Under the pieces are notes generated by a model. That model saw only the letters and a list, made by a program, of their open reading frames with translations. It was not told the origin of the DNA and ran no database searches. Positions 8,903-18,701 of a DNA stretch of 47,889 nucleotides are shown here, piece after piece (the first letter of the stretch is position 1; every line of letters starts with the position of its first letter). This DNA comes from Puniceicoccales bacterium. Lineage in GTDB: Bacteria > Verrucomicrobiota > Verrucomicrobiia > Opitutales > UBA953. The stretch lies in the NCBI GenBank assembly GCA_031285745.1, contig JAITVQ010000286.1, positions 1 through 47,889 on the forward strand. Direction: 5' to 3'. The translations under genes were made by a program, and so were the position numbers.

Positions 8903-9499
8903 ATGTCTGAATCTGCCCGTGCCATGATCGAAGCCAGCCGCGTCGCGCGTATCGCCGCGTTGCGCGAACGTCTGACGGAGCAGCTTAAGGGCACCAACCA
9001 AATCACGTTGGAAATTGGCTGCGGCCACGGACATTTTCTTGCCGCCTACGCCGAGGCCTTTCCCGAAAAGTACTGCATCGGGGTCGATTTGCTGACAAAA
9101 CGGATTGAACGCGGCAATCGCAAGCGTGACCGGGGAGAATTCACCAACCTTGACTTCATCAAGGCCGAGGCAACGGAGCTTTTGGAGGCAATTCCCCCTC
9201 ATATTCACCTTGCCGAGATATTTTTCCTGTTTCCCGACCCTTGGCCAAAAAAGCGCCATCACAAGAACCGCCTGATCCAGGCCGCCATGCTTGACCGGCT
9301 GGCCGCTTTATCCCTCCCGGGGCAAACCAGATTGCATTTTCGCACGGACGATGCCGATTATTTTGCGTGGTCGATGAACTTGGTAAGCAAAAATCCCGCC
9401 TGGAAGCTCTTGCCGGAAGCCCCCTGGCCCTTTGAGCAGGAGACTTTTTTCTCCAAAATCCTGCCTGTCTATCAATCACTCATCGCACAACGGCAATAA
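8903..9499 (+). CDS. trmB: tRNA (guanine-N7-)-methyltransferase
   Basis: LEIGCGHGHFLAAYA, FLFPDPWPKKRHHKNRL signature motifs. Confidence 0.92.
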   Translation: MSESARAMIEASRVARIAALRERLTEQLKGTNQITLEIGCGHGHFLAAYAEAFPEKYCIGVDLLTKRIERGNRKRDRGEFTNLDFIKAEATELLEAIPPHIHLAEIFFLFPDPWPKKRHHKNRLIQAAMLDRLAALSLPGQTRLHFRTDDADYFAWSMNLVSKNPAWKLLPEAPWPFEQETFFSKILPVYQSLIAQRQ

Positions 9500-9569
9500 A
9501 TGCTGCTTATTATTTCTTTTTTCCGCTTCACACTGGAAACTCTCTTTTCCATTCTAGGAAATCTCTCTC

Positions 9570-11033
9570 ATGCGAACATCGTATCGACATACTAAAATCA
9601 CTTTCACGCTGGGGCCGGCGACTTGCGAACCGGCCATGTTGGAGGAAGTCATCCGCAGCGGAGCCGACGTTTGCCGCCTGAACATGGCTCATGCCGACCA
9701 CGATTGGGTACGCACAATGGTAGCCCGGGTACGGGCCGCCGGCGCCAAGGTGGGCCGCGATATTCCGATCATGATGGACGTGAAAGGTCCCGAAATCCGC
9801 ACGGGAGCCCGAACCGAGCCTCTCGAGCTAAAGACCGGCGACGTGGTGGACATGATTGTCGATCCGGATGCGCCCGCCAGCGAGGGCATTCCCGCCATCC
9901 CGGTAAATTACCCGCTGCTCGTCCGCGACGTTCCCGAAGGCGGCCTGGTCTTGGTGGACAACGGCCTGATCCAGTTGCGCGTTACGGAAAAAACCAAGGA
10001 ACGGCTTCGTTGTCGTGTGGAGCAACCCGGGCGCCTGGGGAGCCGCCGCCACGTCAATCTCCCGGGTATTCACGTCGAGTTGCCGTCACTGACAGAGAAG
10101 GACCGCAATGACGTCCGCTGTGGCGTGGAATGCGGAATCGACTTTTTCGCGCTATCCTTTGTCCGGAGCAGTTCCGATATCGATACGCTCCGTTCTTTTC
10201 TCAGCGAGCTTGGCTCACGCGCCCGCATCATCGCCAAGATCGAAGACCAGTCCGCCATCAATAACCTGATGGATATCATCGATGCCGCTGATGCGTTGAT
10301 GGTGGCCCGCGGTGACCTCGGCATCGAAGTGCCATATGAGTCTCTGCCGCTTATCCAGAAAAATGCCATCAAGCTGGCCATGACGGCGTGGAAGCCCGTC
10401 ATTGTCGCCACCCACATGCTGGAGTCGATGATTGAAAACCCCGTACCCACCCGCGCAGAAGTGACCGATGTGTCCAATGCCGTGTTGGAATTGACGGACA
10501 GCATCATGCTTTCGGGAGAAACCACCACGGGCAAACATCCGCTGAAGTGTATCGAGGTGATGACACGCATCGCCAAGAAAATGGAAGGCTCCCTGCCGGT
10601 AGGTTTCATCGGACATGCGCGCGCCAAACTGGATGCCAATCGCGGTGCGATGGCGCACACGGTTTTTGACGTGGCGAAAATCCAGATTCTGCATGCCGCC
10701 GCAAATCTGGCGCTGACCCTCGACAACGCTGCGGTGATAGTCTTTACCCGCAACGGTGACTTGCCCCGGGTGCTGGCCTCGTCACGTCCCCATGGGGCTC
10801 CGGTGTTCGCTTTCACGGAAGACCCGGTCATCTTGCGCCGCATGCGCCTGTCCTGGGGAGTAATCCCGTTCCTGCTGCCCTTCCAGGAAAAACAGGTTGA
10901 TACCATCCACGCTGCCATTGAATGCCTGAAGAAAGAAGGCTGGGCTGGATACGGTGATCATCTCGTGATCATGACCAACGCCATCCTCGACGGTCAGATC
11001 ATCGATAGCGTCCATCTCCACCGCGTGGAATAA
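9570..11033 (+). CDS. pyk: Pyruvate kinase
   Basis: TKITFTLGPAT, IIAKIEDQSAINNLMDIIDAADALMVARGDLGIEVPYE, PTRAEVTDVSNAV, MLSGETTTGKHP. Confidence 0.95.
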   Translation: MRTSYRHTKITFTLGPATCEPAMLEEVIRSGADVCRLNMAHADHDWVRTMVARVRAAGAKVGRDIPIMMDVKGPEIRTGARTEPLELKTGDVVDMIVDPDAPASEGIPAIPVNYPLLVRDVPEGGLVLVDNGLIQLRVTEKTKERLRCRVEQPGRLGSRRHVNLPGIHVELPSLTEKDRNDVRCGVECGIDFFALSFVRSSSDIDTLRSFLSELGSRARIIAKIEDQSAINNLMDIIDAADALMVARGDLGIEVPYESLPLIQKNAIKLAMTAWKPVIVATHMLESMIENPVPTRAEVTDVSNAVLELTDSIMLSGETTTGKHPLKCIEVMTRIAKKMEGSLPVGFIGHARAKLDANRGAMAHTVFDVAKIQILHAAANLALTLDNAAVIVFTRNGDLPRVLASSRPHGAPVFAFTEDPVILRRMRLSWGVIPFLLPFQEKQVDTIHAAIECLKKEGWAGYGDHLVIMTNAILDGQIIDSVHLHRVE

Positions 11034-11047
11034 GAAGCTGTTTTTTT

Positions 11048-11080
11048 TAAAAGGCGCTGAGTTACTTCAGCGCCTTTTTT
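11048..11080. terminator. Bidirectional Rho-independent terminator
   Basis: AAAAGGCGCTGA-GTTAC-TTCAGCGCCTTTTTT between convergent genes. Confidence 0.9.
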
Positions 11081-11085
11081 GTGGA

Positions 11086-12651
11086 CTACTTTTTGGTTTT
11101 ATCTTCCGGCGATTCCAATACCGAACGGCGCATTTCGTCAGAGGGCAATATATGGAATTCGAAAGGCATGGCCTCTGCATAACCTAATTGCATCGATTGC
11201 GGCCCATCCGTCGCTTTCCAGTCGAGCGGCATTACACTCCATCGGCCACTTGAGAAATTTTCTTCATGAAAATTCCATTTTAAGGTCGGGTTGACAACCC
11301 ACAGGACACTGTGTTCGGGATTTTCCGGAACTGCCCGAAGCAACAAGGCGGGCTTGTCTGTCAGCAAAATCATATAAGGAGTGGTTTTTCCAAAAATCAT
11401 CTGATCCCAGTAAAATGATTTTCCTTTTTCCCCACCCCAATAACTACCAGAATAGAAACTCTTGGTGTAGTTAGGTCGTTTAGAACTAGCTTGTCCGTAA
11501 ATTTCCCTTAGTCGCTCAAAACCTTTCACATCTTCTACAGTAATATTATCCGCGTCTAACATATAAGCACCTGGGCCCACCAAATACCCTGTCTGAATAT
11601 ACTTTTTTGCCCCGTCAGGCAGAATAATCGGAGAGGATTCCCCAGTGGAAGGAAGGTGTAATTTTTCCAGTAAAACACGGGCTTCAGCGTTAATCGTTTT
11701 CAAGTAACTAAACCGTGCGATTCCTTTAAATAACCATTCGGCAGCCTGCCCACAAACAGACCCTCCAGCGCCTCCTTGCGAATCCTCCAGGGAATATTTC
11801 ATTATTGTGTAATCCTTGTCTACGCAAACGCCCTCCCGTTCGAAATGAAATTTTGGAATCCAAGGAAAATAATATTCATCGTTTCTCCTGACCAGCCCAT
11901 CAAGAACCATTGAAACGCCCTGCAAAGGCTGACGAATAGGAAGCGAGGCAGCCGATGAAGCGGCAGGAGACCGTTTTTGAGGACTGGGATTTTTCAGAAA
12001 AAAAGTAACTGGCTGAGTCTCCCCTGGGAAATTAATGACGAGCTTTTGCTTCTTGGCACTGTTGTTAAAGCCCTCGAAAGAAATGCTGTGAGCCACCTCC
12101 ACGGTTGATCCATCACGCCAATAATGGGTAATTAAATTTCCGCTTGAATATACACATCCATCTTCATCAACAAGACAGGCTTGCTTACGGGTAATGGCAT
12201 ATCCACCCGAACCACCCAAACCACTTCCGTTTTGGCCAAGTATGTCTTCTGTCATTTCCGGACAGAATCCTCGTTTTGGATTGGAGAGTGTATACCAAAT
12301 GCAAAAATTTTCTTTTCCTTCGGACATTACCTTAAAATCCCCCATGCCATTGGGCGGGTTTACTTGCAAGGTTTCAAAAATAAATTGACCCCACTTTTCT
12401 TTATGTATCCAGATTTTCATTCGCTGCAAAATATTTTTGAAATCATAAGTCGGGTCTTTGGCTACCTCCACTTTTACGATTTTGACAATGGTGCCATCGG
12501 ACAATGTGGCTCGCAGTTTATTCTCCTGGATGATCGCAACCAGAGCCAACGTCAGCAACACTGCTAGAACGAAGGCGATGCCCGCTAATCTACGCTTGGG
12601 TGAGGGTTTCGTTGAGGTGCGATCTGTAGTCTTCTCAGGCTGGAGTTCCAT
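11086..12651 (-). CDS. Membrane-anchored protein of unknown function, tandem paralog 1
   Basis: 521 aa; N-terminal TM then LSDGTIVKIVKVEV; shares FEGFNNSAKKQKLVINFPGE, KSFYWDQMIFGKTTPYMILLTDKPALLLRA, WKATDGPQSMQLGYAEAMPFEFHILP with neighbours. Confidence 0.8.
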   Translation of the reverse strand: MELQPEKTTDRTSTKPSPKRRLAGIAFVLAVLLTLALVAIIQENKLRATLSDGTIVKIVKVEVAKDPTYDFKNILQRMKIWIHKEKWGQFIFETLQVNPPNGMGDFKVMSEGKENFCIWYTLSNPKRGFCPEMTEDILGQNGSGLGGSGGYAITRKQACLVDEDGCVYSSGNLITHYWRDGSTVEVAHSISFEGFNNSAKKQKLVINFPGETQPVTFFLKNPSPQKRSPAASSAASLPIRQPLQGVSMVLDGLVRRNDEYYFPWIPKFHFEREGVCVDKDYTIMKYSLEDSQGGAGGSVCGQAAEWLFKGIARFSYLKTINAEARVLLEKLHLPSTGESSPIILPDGAKKYIQTGYLVGPGAYMLDADNITVEDVKGFERLREIYGQASSKRPNYTKSFYSGSYWGGEKGKSFYWDQMIFGKTTPYMILLTDKPALLLRAVPENPEHSVLWVVNPTLKWNFHEENFSSGRWSVMPLDWKATDGPQSMQLGYAEAMPFEFHILPSDEMRRSVLESPEDKTKK

Positions 12652-12660
12652 TTTTCGGCG

Positions 12661-14229
12661 CTATTGATTGGGCTTGGTCTTGGGAGATACTAATAGGGCC
12701 TGGCGCATTTCGTCCGTCGGCAGGATGTGAAACTCAAACGGGATGGCTTCCGCATAGCCTATTTTTATCGATTGTGGGCCATCCGTTTCTTTCCAGTCGA
12801 GCGGTATCACGTCCCATTTATTATCGGAGAAATCGCCTCGCATGGAATTCCATTTGGCTGATGCGCCTGAGATCAATAAAATGGCATGCTCGGTATTTTC
12901 CGGTGCAGCACGGAATAACAAGGTGGGTTTATCCGTTAATAAGAGTAACTTGGACGTGGTTTTTCCAAAGATCTCTTGCTCCCAATAAAAGGATTTTTGA
13001 TCCCGCATTCTTCTTCCATATTGTCCGGAATATAGACTTGAGACTGTCCTGACATTTCGTGGGTGAGGGATTTTTGCGAAAATACTCTTTTGTTTTTCCA
13101 GTTCATCAACACCTCCGACAGACACAATCTCGGTGGAATCCAATACATAGGTACCAGCTCCCACCAAGTAGGCTCTGAGCACAAATTTTTTCGCATCAAC
13201 CGTGAGGTCGATGGGGCGCCATTCTTGCGGCTGTGGCCAAACAAGATTTTCCAATTGAATTCGTTTGCGCGACTCAATCACGTCCACTCGGGCCTTTCGG
13301 GCAACTCCCTTGAGTATCCATTCACCAGCCCTGGCACAGACATCGTCTTTGTCTCCTCCTTGGGAATCACTCAGCGTATATTCCACCGTCGTGTAATCCT
13401 TATCCGCATTAGCATTGTTACGTTCAAAATGAATTTCTGGCTTCCATGGATTATACGCGTTTTTTGTTTTGGTCAGTTTGCTGAGGAGAATGGAGGCATC
13501 GCCCAAGGATTGCTTTATGGGGATTGATGAAGCCATTGCTGACGCAGGGACCCATTTTCGCGGACTGGGATTTTTCAAAATGAAGATAACAGGTTGTTTT
13601 TCTCCAGGAAAATTAATGACAAGTTTTTGTTTTTCAGAGGCATTATTAAAGCCCTCAAATGAAAAACCATGGATACGTTGTATGGTTTCCCCAAATTTCT
13701 GGTATTCTGCGGTCATCCACCCTTTTGAAGACGAGCATCCATCTTCGTCGACAAGGGCTACCTCTGCCGAGGAAAAACTCCGCATGGATGAGCCACTGGT
13801 CCCTCTTTCGACCAAATCATCATCCGCCATATCAGAAAAGAATCCGCATCGGGGATCACTAAGTGAATACCACACATGAAATATTTCATTTTTATCTCTA
13901 CCACGAACAGTAAAAACTCCAGCGTCACTGGGTAGATCTATTTTTATCACTTTAAGAATAGATCGCTCCCATCCTCGCGCTTGGAGCCATCCGCCCATCC
14001 GTTGCAAAAAATTGCGCGAATCGTATCTTGGTTCTTTGGATACTTCTACTTTTTCGATTTTAACAATGGTGCCATCGGATAACGTGGCTTGCAGTTTGTT
14101 TTCCTGCACACTCCCAACCAGAATGAGCACCAGCAACACCGCTAGAACGAGGGCGAAGCCCGCGAACTTACGTTTGACCGATGGTTTCGTTGAGGTGCGG
14201 GCTGTGGTTTTCTCAGGGTGCGGTTCCAT
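12661..14229 (-). CDS. Membrane-anchored protein of unknown function, tandem paralog 2
   Basis: 522 aa; same domain order and conserved blocks as paralog 1. Confidence 0.8.
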   Translation of the reverse strand: MEPHPEKTTARTSTKPSVKRKFAGFALVLAVLLVLILVGSVQENKLQATLSDGTIVKIEKVEVSKEPRYDSRNFLQRMGGWLQARGWERSILKVIKIDLPSDAGVFTVRGRDKNEIFHVWYSLSDPRCGFFSDMADDDLVERGTSGSSMRSFSSAEVALVDEDGCSSSKGWMTAEYQKFGETIQRIHGFSFEGFNNASEKQKLVINFPGEKQPVIFILKNPSPRKWVPASAMASSIPIKQSLGDASILLSKLTKTKNAYNPWKPEIHFERNNANADKDYTTVEYTLSDSQGGDKDDVCARAGEWILKGVARKARVDVIESRKRIQLENLVWPQPQEWRPIDLTVDAKKFVLRAYLVGAGTYVLDSTEIVSVGGVDELEKQKSIFAKIPHPRNVRTVSSLYSGQYGRRMRDQKSFYWEQEIFGKTTSKLLLLTDKPTLLFRAAPENTEHAILLISGASAKWNSMRGDFSDNKWDVIPLDWKETDGPQSIKIGYAEAIPFEFHILPTDEMRQALLVSPKTKPNQ

Positions 14230-14238
14230 TTTTCGAAG

Positions 14239-15562
14239 TCATTCCTTGGATTTGGTTTCAGGGGATACTAATAGAGGTTGGCGCATTTCTTCCGTCGGCA
14301 GGATATGAAACTCAAACGGGATGGCCTCCGCATAGCCTATTTTTATTGATTGCGGACCATCCGACTCTTTCCAATCCAGTGGCACCACATTCCACTTATC
14401 GGTTGAAAAATCTTTTTCGACCAAGTTCCATTTCAAGGTCGGATTGGAAACCAGCAAAGCACTGGATTCGGTATTCTTCAGCGCAGATCGTAGTACAAGC
14501 GCAGGTTTATCCGTCAACAAAAGCAACCGGGGTATCGTCTCCCCGAATATTCTTTGCTCCCAGTAAAAGGACTTTTTTTTCTCCTCATCCCAGTAGCTAT
14601 TGGAATAAAAAATACGGGAGGAATTCACCCCTGATGGCCGCGACATTTTTTGAAAAACGTCTTTCTGGTTTTCCAAATCATTGATTCCTCCAGCTGAGAT
14701 GACATCGTTTTCATCAAGCACATAAGTCCCAGCTCCGACCAAATACGCTTTCGTAATATATTTCCGGGTTTCACCGGGGATATCAACTGGACGATATTCC
14801 TGCGGTTGGGGAAAAAGCGAGTTTTCCAATGGAATACATTTTTCGGAATCAAGAATCTCTTGTTTTTTGGCCCGCATCACCCCCTTGAGCACCCATTCCC
14901 TAGCATGAACACAAATTTGCCCCTGGCCTCCGTTCTGCGTGTCACCCAGGTCGGAATTTATCACCATATAATCCTTGTTCGCATCAACACCATTGCACTC
15001 AAAGTGAAGCGTGGAGGCATAATAAGTAAGGAAGCGGGTTTTATACAATTTAAGGTCGCTCAAAGTGATTGAGACATCCCCCAAGGATTGTTTCACAGGG
15101 ATTGGCGAAGCCAGAGGAGATAAGGGAGGCCTTGTCCCTGAGATTGCCAGATCCCCATCTGCTGGAGCTACGGTTGCCTGCAAGAACCCTATCAACCTCT
15201 TCTGGAAAAAATCCCTTTTTCGGATCGCTGAGTGTATACCATACGAAAAATACCGGATGATCTTGGTCAGACATTTCAAAAATGCCTGATTTTCGAGGTG
15301 GTTTTATTCCAAATACTTTTAAAATGGAGCGCCCCCATTTGTATTCATTGAGCCATTCTCCCGTTTTTTGCAAAGGACTACGCGGATCGTAACGCGGGGT
15401 CTTGGTTACTTCTACCTTTACGATTTTGACAATGGTACCATCAGGCAATGTGACCTGCATTTTGTCATCATACAAACTTCCCCAAATAACCAGTATGGCT
15501 AAAATCAATACTGCCACACCGATCCCTGCGAATTTGCGTTTGATGGCTTGTTTCATCGGCAT
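14239..15562 (-). pseudogene. Tandem paralog 3, disrupted by internal deletion plus frameshift
   Basis: N-terminal half in ORF 15050..15562, C-terminal half in ORF 14239..15279 in another frame; central VDEDGC...FEGFNN...INFPGE block missing. Confidence 0.75.
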
Positions 15563-15574
15563 GGCTAATGCAGG

Positions 15575-17125
15575 TTATTTTTCCGGTCCGGATGGCGAAA
15601 CTGAGCGACGCATTTCTTCCGTCGGCAAAATGCGAAACTCAAAGGGCATTGCCTCCGTATAGCCTATTTCCAACGATTGTGGGCCATCTGTTTCTTTCCA
15701 GTCAAGCGACACTATACTCCATTTGCCGGCAGAAAAATCTTTTTCAACCAAGTCCCATTTCAAGGCTGGATTGGAAACCAACAAGGCACTCTGTTCTTTA
15801 TTAGTAGGCTCAGACCTTAACAAGAGGGCAGGCTTATCCGTCAGTAAAAGCAATCGGGGTATTGTTGTATCGAGCACTTTTTGCTGCCAGAAAAATGACT
15901 TTCTTTTTTCCTCATCCCAGTAACTTTCAGAATAAATGCTCCCGGAATAATTCGTTCCGTCTACTTGCGGCATTTTCTCCAAAAGCTCTTTCTGTCTTTC
16001 CAGCGCATCCAACCCCCCGGTCGAGACAACATCGTTGGCAGCGTCAAAGACATAAGTTCCAGCTCCCACCAAATAGATCTTCGACACAAATTTTTTCGTC
16101 GCATCCGGTACATCAACCAGATGATATTTTTCCGGTTGGATAAATGGGAGATTCTGCAATTCAGCCCGGTTTTCCGGTTTTACTGCCACCGTGCGTTTGG
16201 CACAAAAGAACCCTTTCAAAATCCACTCACTGGCCTTTGCGCAAACTGCCCAACTATCCCCACCTTGCGAGTCGCTTAACTTATATTCAAACGCCATGTA
16301 ATCCTTGTCCGCATCCGCTTCTTTGTTTTTGAACCGGAATTTTGTTTCCCAATCATGGACTGCATCAAGACTGATGGTTTCCAGAGCGGTTTTTTTCTTT
16401 TTGAAAAATTTTTCCAAAACAATCGATACCTCACCCGAAGTTTGCTCAATGGGAAGAGATGATGCCATGGGTGATGCGGCCTGAGCTTTACGCGGACTGG
16501 GGTTTTCCAAAATAAAGGTGACCGGTTGTTTTTCCCCAGGAAATGTAACGCTGAGTTTTTGCCTTTTTGCAGTGCGATTAAACGCTGTGAACGAAAAAGC
16601 ATACATGGTTACTACGCTACTATCCTCGAATTTCAGAAGTTGGCCCCACATATCTCCCTCCGAGTATATGCAACCATCCTCATCTATAAGATGTGCTTCG
16701 CCTGGAGAAATGCCTGACATCGATGATAGCATTGCTGTGTCTCTTTCCGAACTGGCCTCTAGGAACATTGGAGAAAAAAACCCACGTTGAAGATTGCTGA
16801 CTGAATACCAGATATGGAATGCTTCCTGCTCCGTGTCTTCACCAACGAAATAGAGGCCATCATCAGTTAGAGTTATTCCCAATTTCCAGAGAATGGATTG
16901 GCCCCATTCCCTCTTATTCAGCCATTCATTCAGCCGATACATACGACCGCGTGTATCGTAAACCGGAGTCTTGGTTACCTCCACCTTTTCGATTTTAACG
17001 ATAGTGCCGTCCGATAATCGCGCCTGTAGTTTGCCGTCTGCTAGACTCTTGATTATCGCCAATATTCCAATGACCAACAGGGCAACACCGATCCATGCAA
17101 GTTTCCACTGGGTAGTTTTTTTCAT
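15575..17125 (-). CDS. Membrane-anchored protein of unknown function, tandem paralog 4
   Basis: 516 aa; same conserved blocks as paralogs 1-3. Confidence 0.8.
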   Translation of the reverse strand: MKKTTQWKLAWIGVALLVIGILAIIKSLADGKLQARLSDGTIVKIEKVEVTKTPVYDTRGRMYRLNEWLNKREWGQSILWKLGITLTDDGLYFVGEDTEQEAFHIWYSVSNLQRGFFSPMFLEASSERDTAMLSSMSGISPGEAHLIDEDGCIYSEGDMWGQLLKFEDSSVVTMYAFSFTAFNRTAKRQKLSVTFPGEKQPVTFILENPSPRKAQAASPMASSLPIEQTSGEVSIVLEKFFKKKKTALETISLDAVHDWETKFRFKNKEADADKDYMAFEYKLSDSQGGDSWAVCAKASEWILKGFFCAKRTVAVKPENRAELQNLPFIQPEKYHLVDVPDATKKFVSKIYLVGAGTYVFDAANDVVSTGGLDALERQKELLEKMPQVDGTNYSGSIYSESYWDEEKRKSFFWQQKVLDTTIPRLLLLTDKPALLLRSEPTNKEQSALLVSNPALKWDLVEKDFSAGKWSIVSLDWKETDGPQSLEIGYTEAMPFEFRILPTEEMRRSVSPSGPEK

Positions 17126-17287
17126 CGAGGTAGGAAGGTTGTATAAACCTTGAAGATTTTGCGCGTTCGTCGAGCAGCAAATACAATTCTAACGGTTTCA
17201 AAGCCTATGGATTACTACCCTATTTTTTGCATTATTGTCTCTCATTTCTTGCCTGTGTAGTACGATGTACTACAAAAAGAATACTGC

Positions 17288-17959
17288 ATGGGTTCTTCTT
17301 CTTTCATCACCATTGCCATTGATGGCGGCGCGGCTTCGGGCAAGTCGTCCACGAGCCGGGCGCTGTCGTCTCGTTTTGGACTAATGCATGTCGATACCGG
17401 CGCGCATTACCGCACAGTATCCCTGGCCTTGGTTCGGGCTGGAGTAACTCCCGATGATGCCGAGAAAGCGGCGCAGGAATTGAAGTCCATTCCATTGGAT
17501 ACTGTAGTATCGGGAAATAACGCACGATTGGCCATCAATGGTGAAGTTCCCGACGATGCGGATCTAAGGACTCCCGAGATCAATGCCGTGGTGGCCCAGT
17601 TTGCGACGCTGCCCTGTGTACGCCGGTTTCTTTACGATTATCAGCGCGGACAAGTGGCCGTAGCAAAACAACGCGACTTTGCCGGGTTGATCATGGAAGG
17701 TCGCGATATTGGCTCAGTTATTTTGCCGGAGGCTGATCTGCGGTTATTTCTTGAGGCCGATCCAGTGGCACGGGCTGCTCGCCGTGCTGCAGAAGGACGG
17801 GTGGATGCAGTCGCCCAACGGGACAAGATAGATGCCTCTCGGGCGACGGCTCCCTTGGTTTGCCCCGAAGGAGCGACAAAAATAGACAGTACATATCTCA
17901 CGTTGGAAGAAGTCGTGGAGAAAATAGCCGGGATGATTTCGGCATTGTTGAATAAATAG
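17288..17959 (+). CDS. cmk: Cytidylate kinase
   Basis: IAIDGGAASGKSSTSRALSSRFGLMHVDTGAHYRTVSLAL, GLIMEGRDIGSVILPEADLRLFLEA. Confidence 0.92.
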   Translation: MGSSSFITIAIDGGAASGKSSTSRALSSRFGLMHVDTGAHYRTVSLALVRAGVTPDDAEKAAQELKSIPLDTVVSGNNARLAINGEVPDDADLRTPEINAVVAQFATLPCVRRFLYDYQRGQVAVAKQRDFAGLIMEGRDIGSVILPEADLRLFLEADPVARAARRAAEGRVDAVAQRDKIDASRATAPLVCPEGATKIDSTYLTLEEVVEKIAGMISALLNK

Positions 17960-17979
17960 TTTTCAGGTTTTATTTCGCC

Positions 17980-18627
17980 ATGCCTCTCGTTTCGGAGAAT
18001 CCTACCTACACTGTCGTTTACCATGCTGCGCGGTGGTTTGCCGATTTGTTTGGCCGTGTGGATATAAGTGGGCTGGAAAATGTCCCCAATACCGGTTGTA
18101 TCATCGCATGTAATCACCAGAGTTTTATGGATCCACCCCTTGTGGGATGCATAATACCCAAGGAAATATTTTTCTTCGCCCGCAAGACACTCTTTAACAA
18201 TCCTCTGCTCGGGCATATCTTGACAACGTGCAATACGATTCCCGTGGATCGCGATGGTGGTTCGGATGTGGCTGCCTTTAAAAAAGTGTTTTCAGTATTA
18301 AAGTCAGGACATAGTTTATTAATGTTCCCCGAGGGTACGCGAAGCAAGGATGGCAACTTGCAGGAAGCCAAGGCCGGTGTCGGGTTGATTGCCTGTAAAA
18401 CCCAAGTCCCGATACTCCCAGTCCGGGTATTTGGCGCAGAGAAACTACTCCCCCGGGGAAGTTCATTGCCAAGACCAAGCGCACGCGTGTCGGTCATCTT
18501 CAGAAAACCTCTGTTTCCGGCAGAATTTGACCCGGGCGCCAAGCACCCCGAGCGTTTTCTGGAAGCATCCCGGAGGGTCATGGAGAAAATAGCTTCCGCG
18601 GAAGAACTACCCGATGTGATTTTGTAG
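17980..18627 (+). CDS. plsC: 1-acyl-sn-glycerol-3-phosphate acyltransferase (PlsC-like)
   Basis: NHQSFMDPP and FPEGTRS acyltransferase motifs; downstream of cmk. Confidence 0.88.
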   Translation: MPLVSENPTYTVVYHAARWFADLFGRVDISGLENVPNTGCIIACNHQSFMDPPLVGCIIPKEIFFFARKTLFNNPLLGHILTTCNTIPVDRDGGSDVAAFKKVFSVLKSGHSLLMFPEGTRSKDGNLQEAKAGVGLIACKTQVPILPVRVFGAEKLLPRGSSLPRPSARVSVIFRKPLFPAEFDPGAKHPERFLEASRRVMEKIASAEELPDVIL

Positions 18628-18647
18628 AAATCACAGTATGACATAAT

Positions 18648-18681
18648 AAAAAAAGCATCCCTAAACAGGGATGCTTTTTTG
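18648..18681. terminator. Bidirectional Rho-independent terminator
   Basis: AAAAAAGCATCCCT-AAAC-AGGGATGCTTTTTT between convergent plsC and dnaN. Confidence 0.92.
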
Positions 18682-18701
18682 TTATCTTCTTTAAGGAAAG
18701 A

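Noticed and set aside
7968-8927. Plus-strand ORF (319 aa) opposite the HAF-repeat gene
   Set aside because: Its repeats mirror the HAF repeats on the other strand; shadow ORF.
10070-10918. Minus-strand ORF (282 aa) inside pyk
   Set aside because: Antisense to strongly conserved pyruvate kinase; no domain signature.
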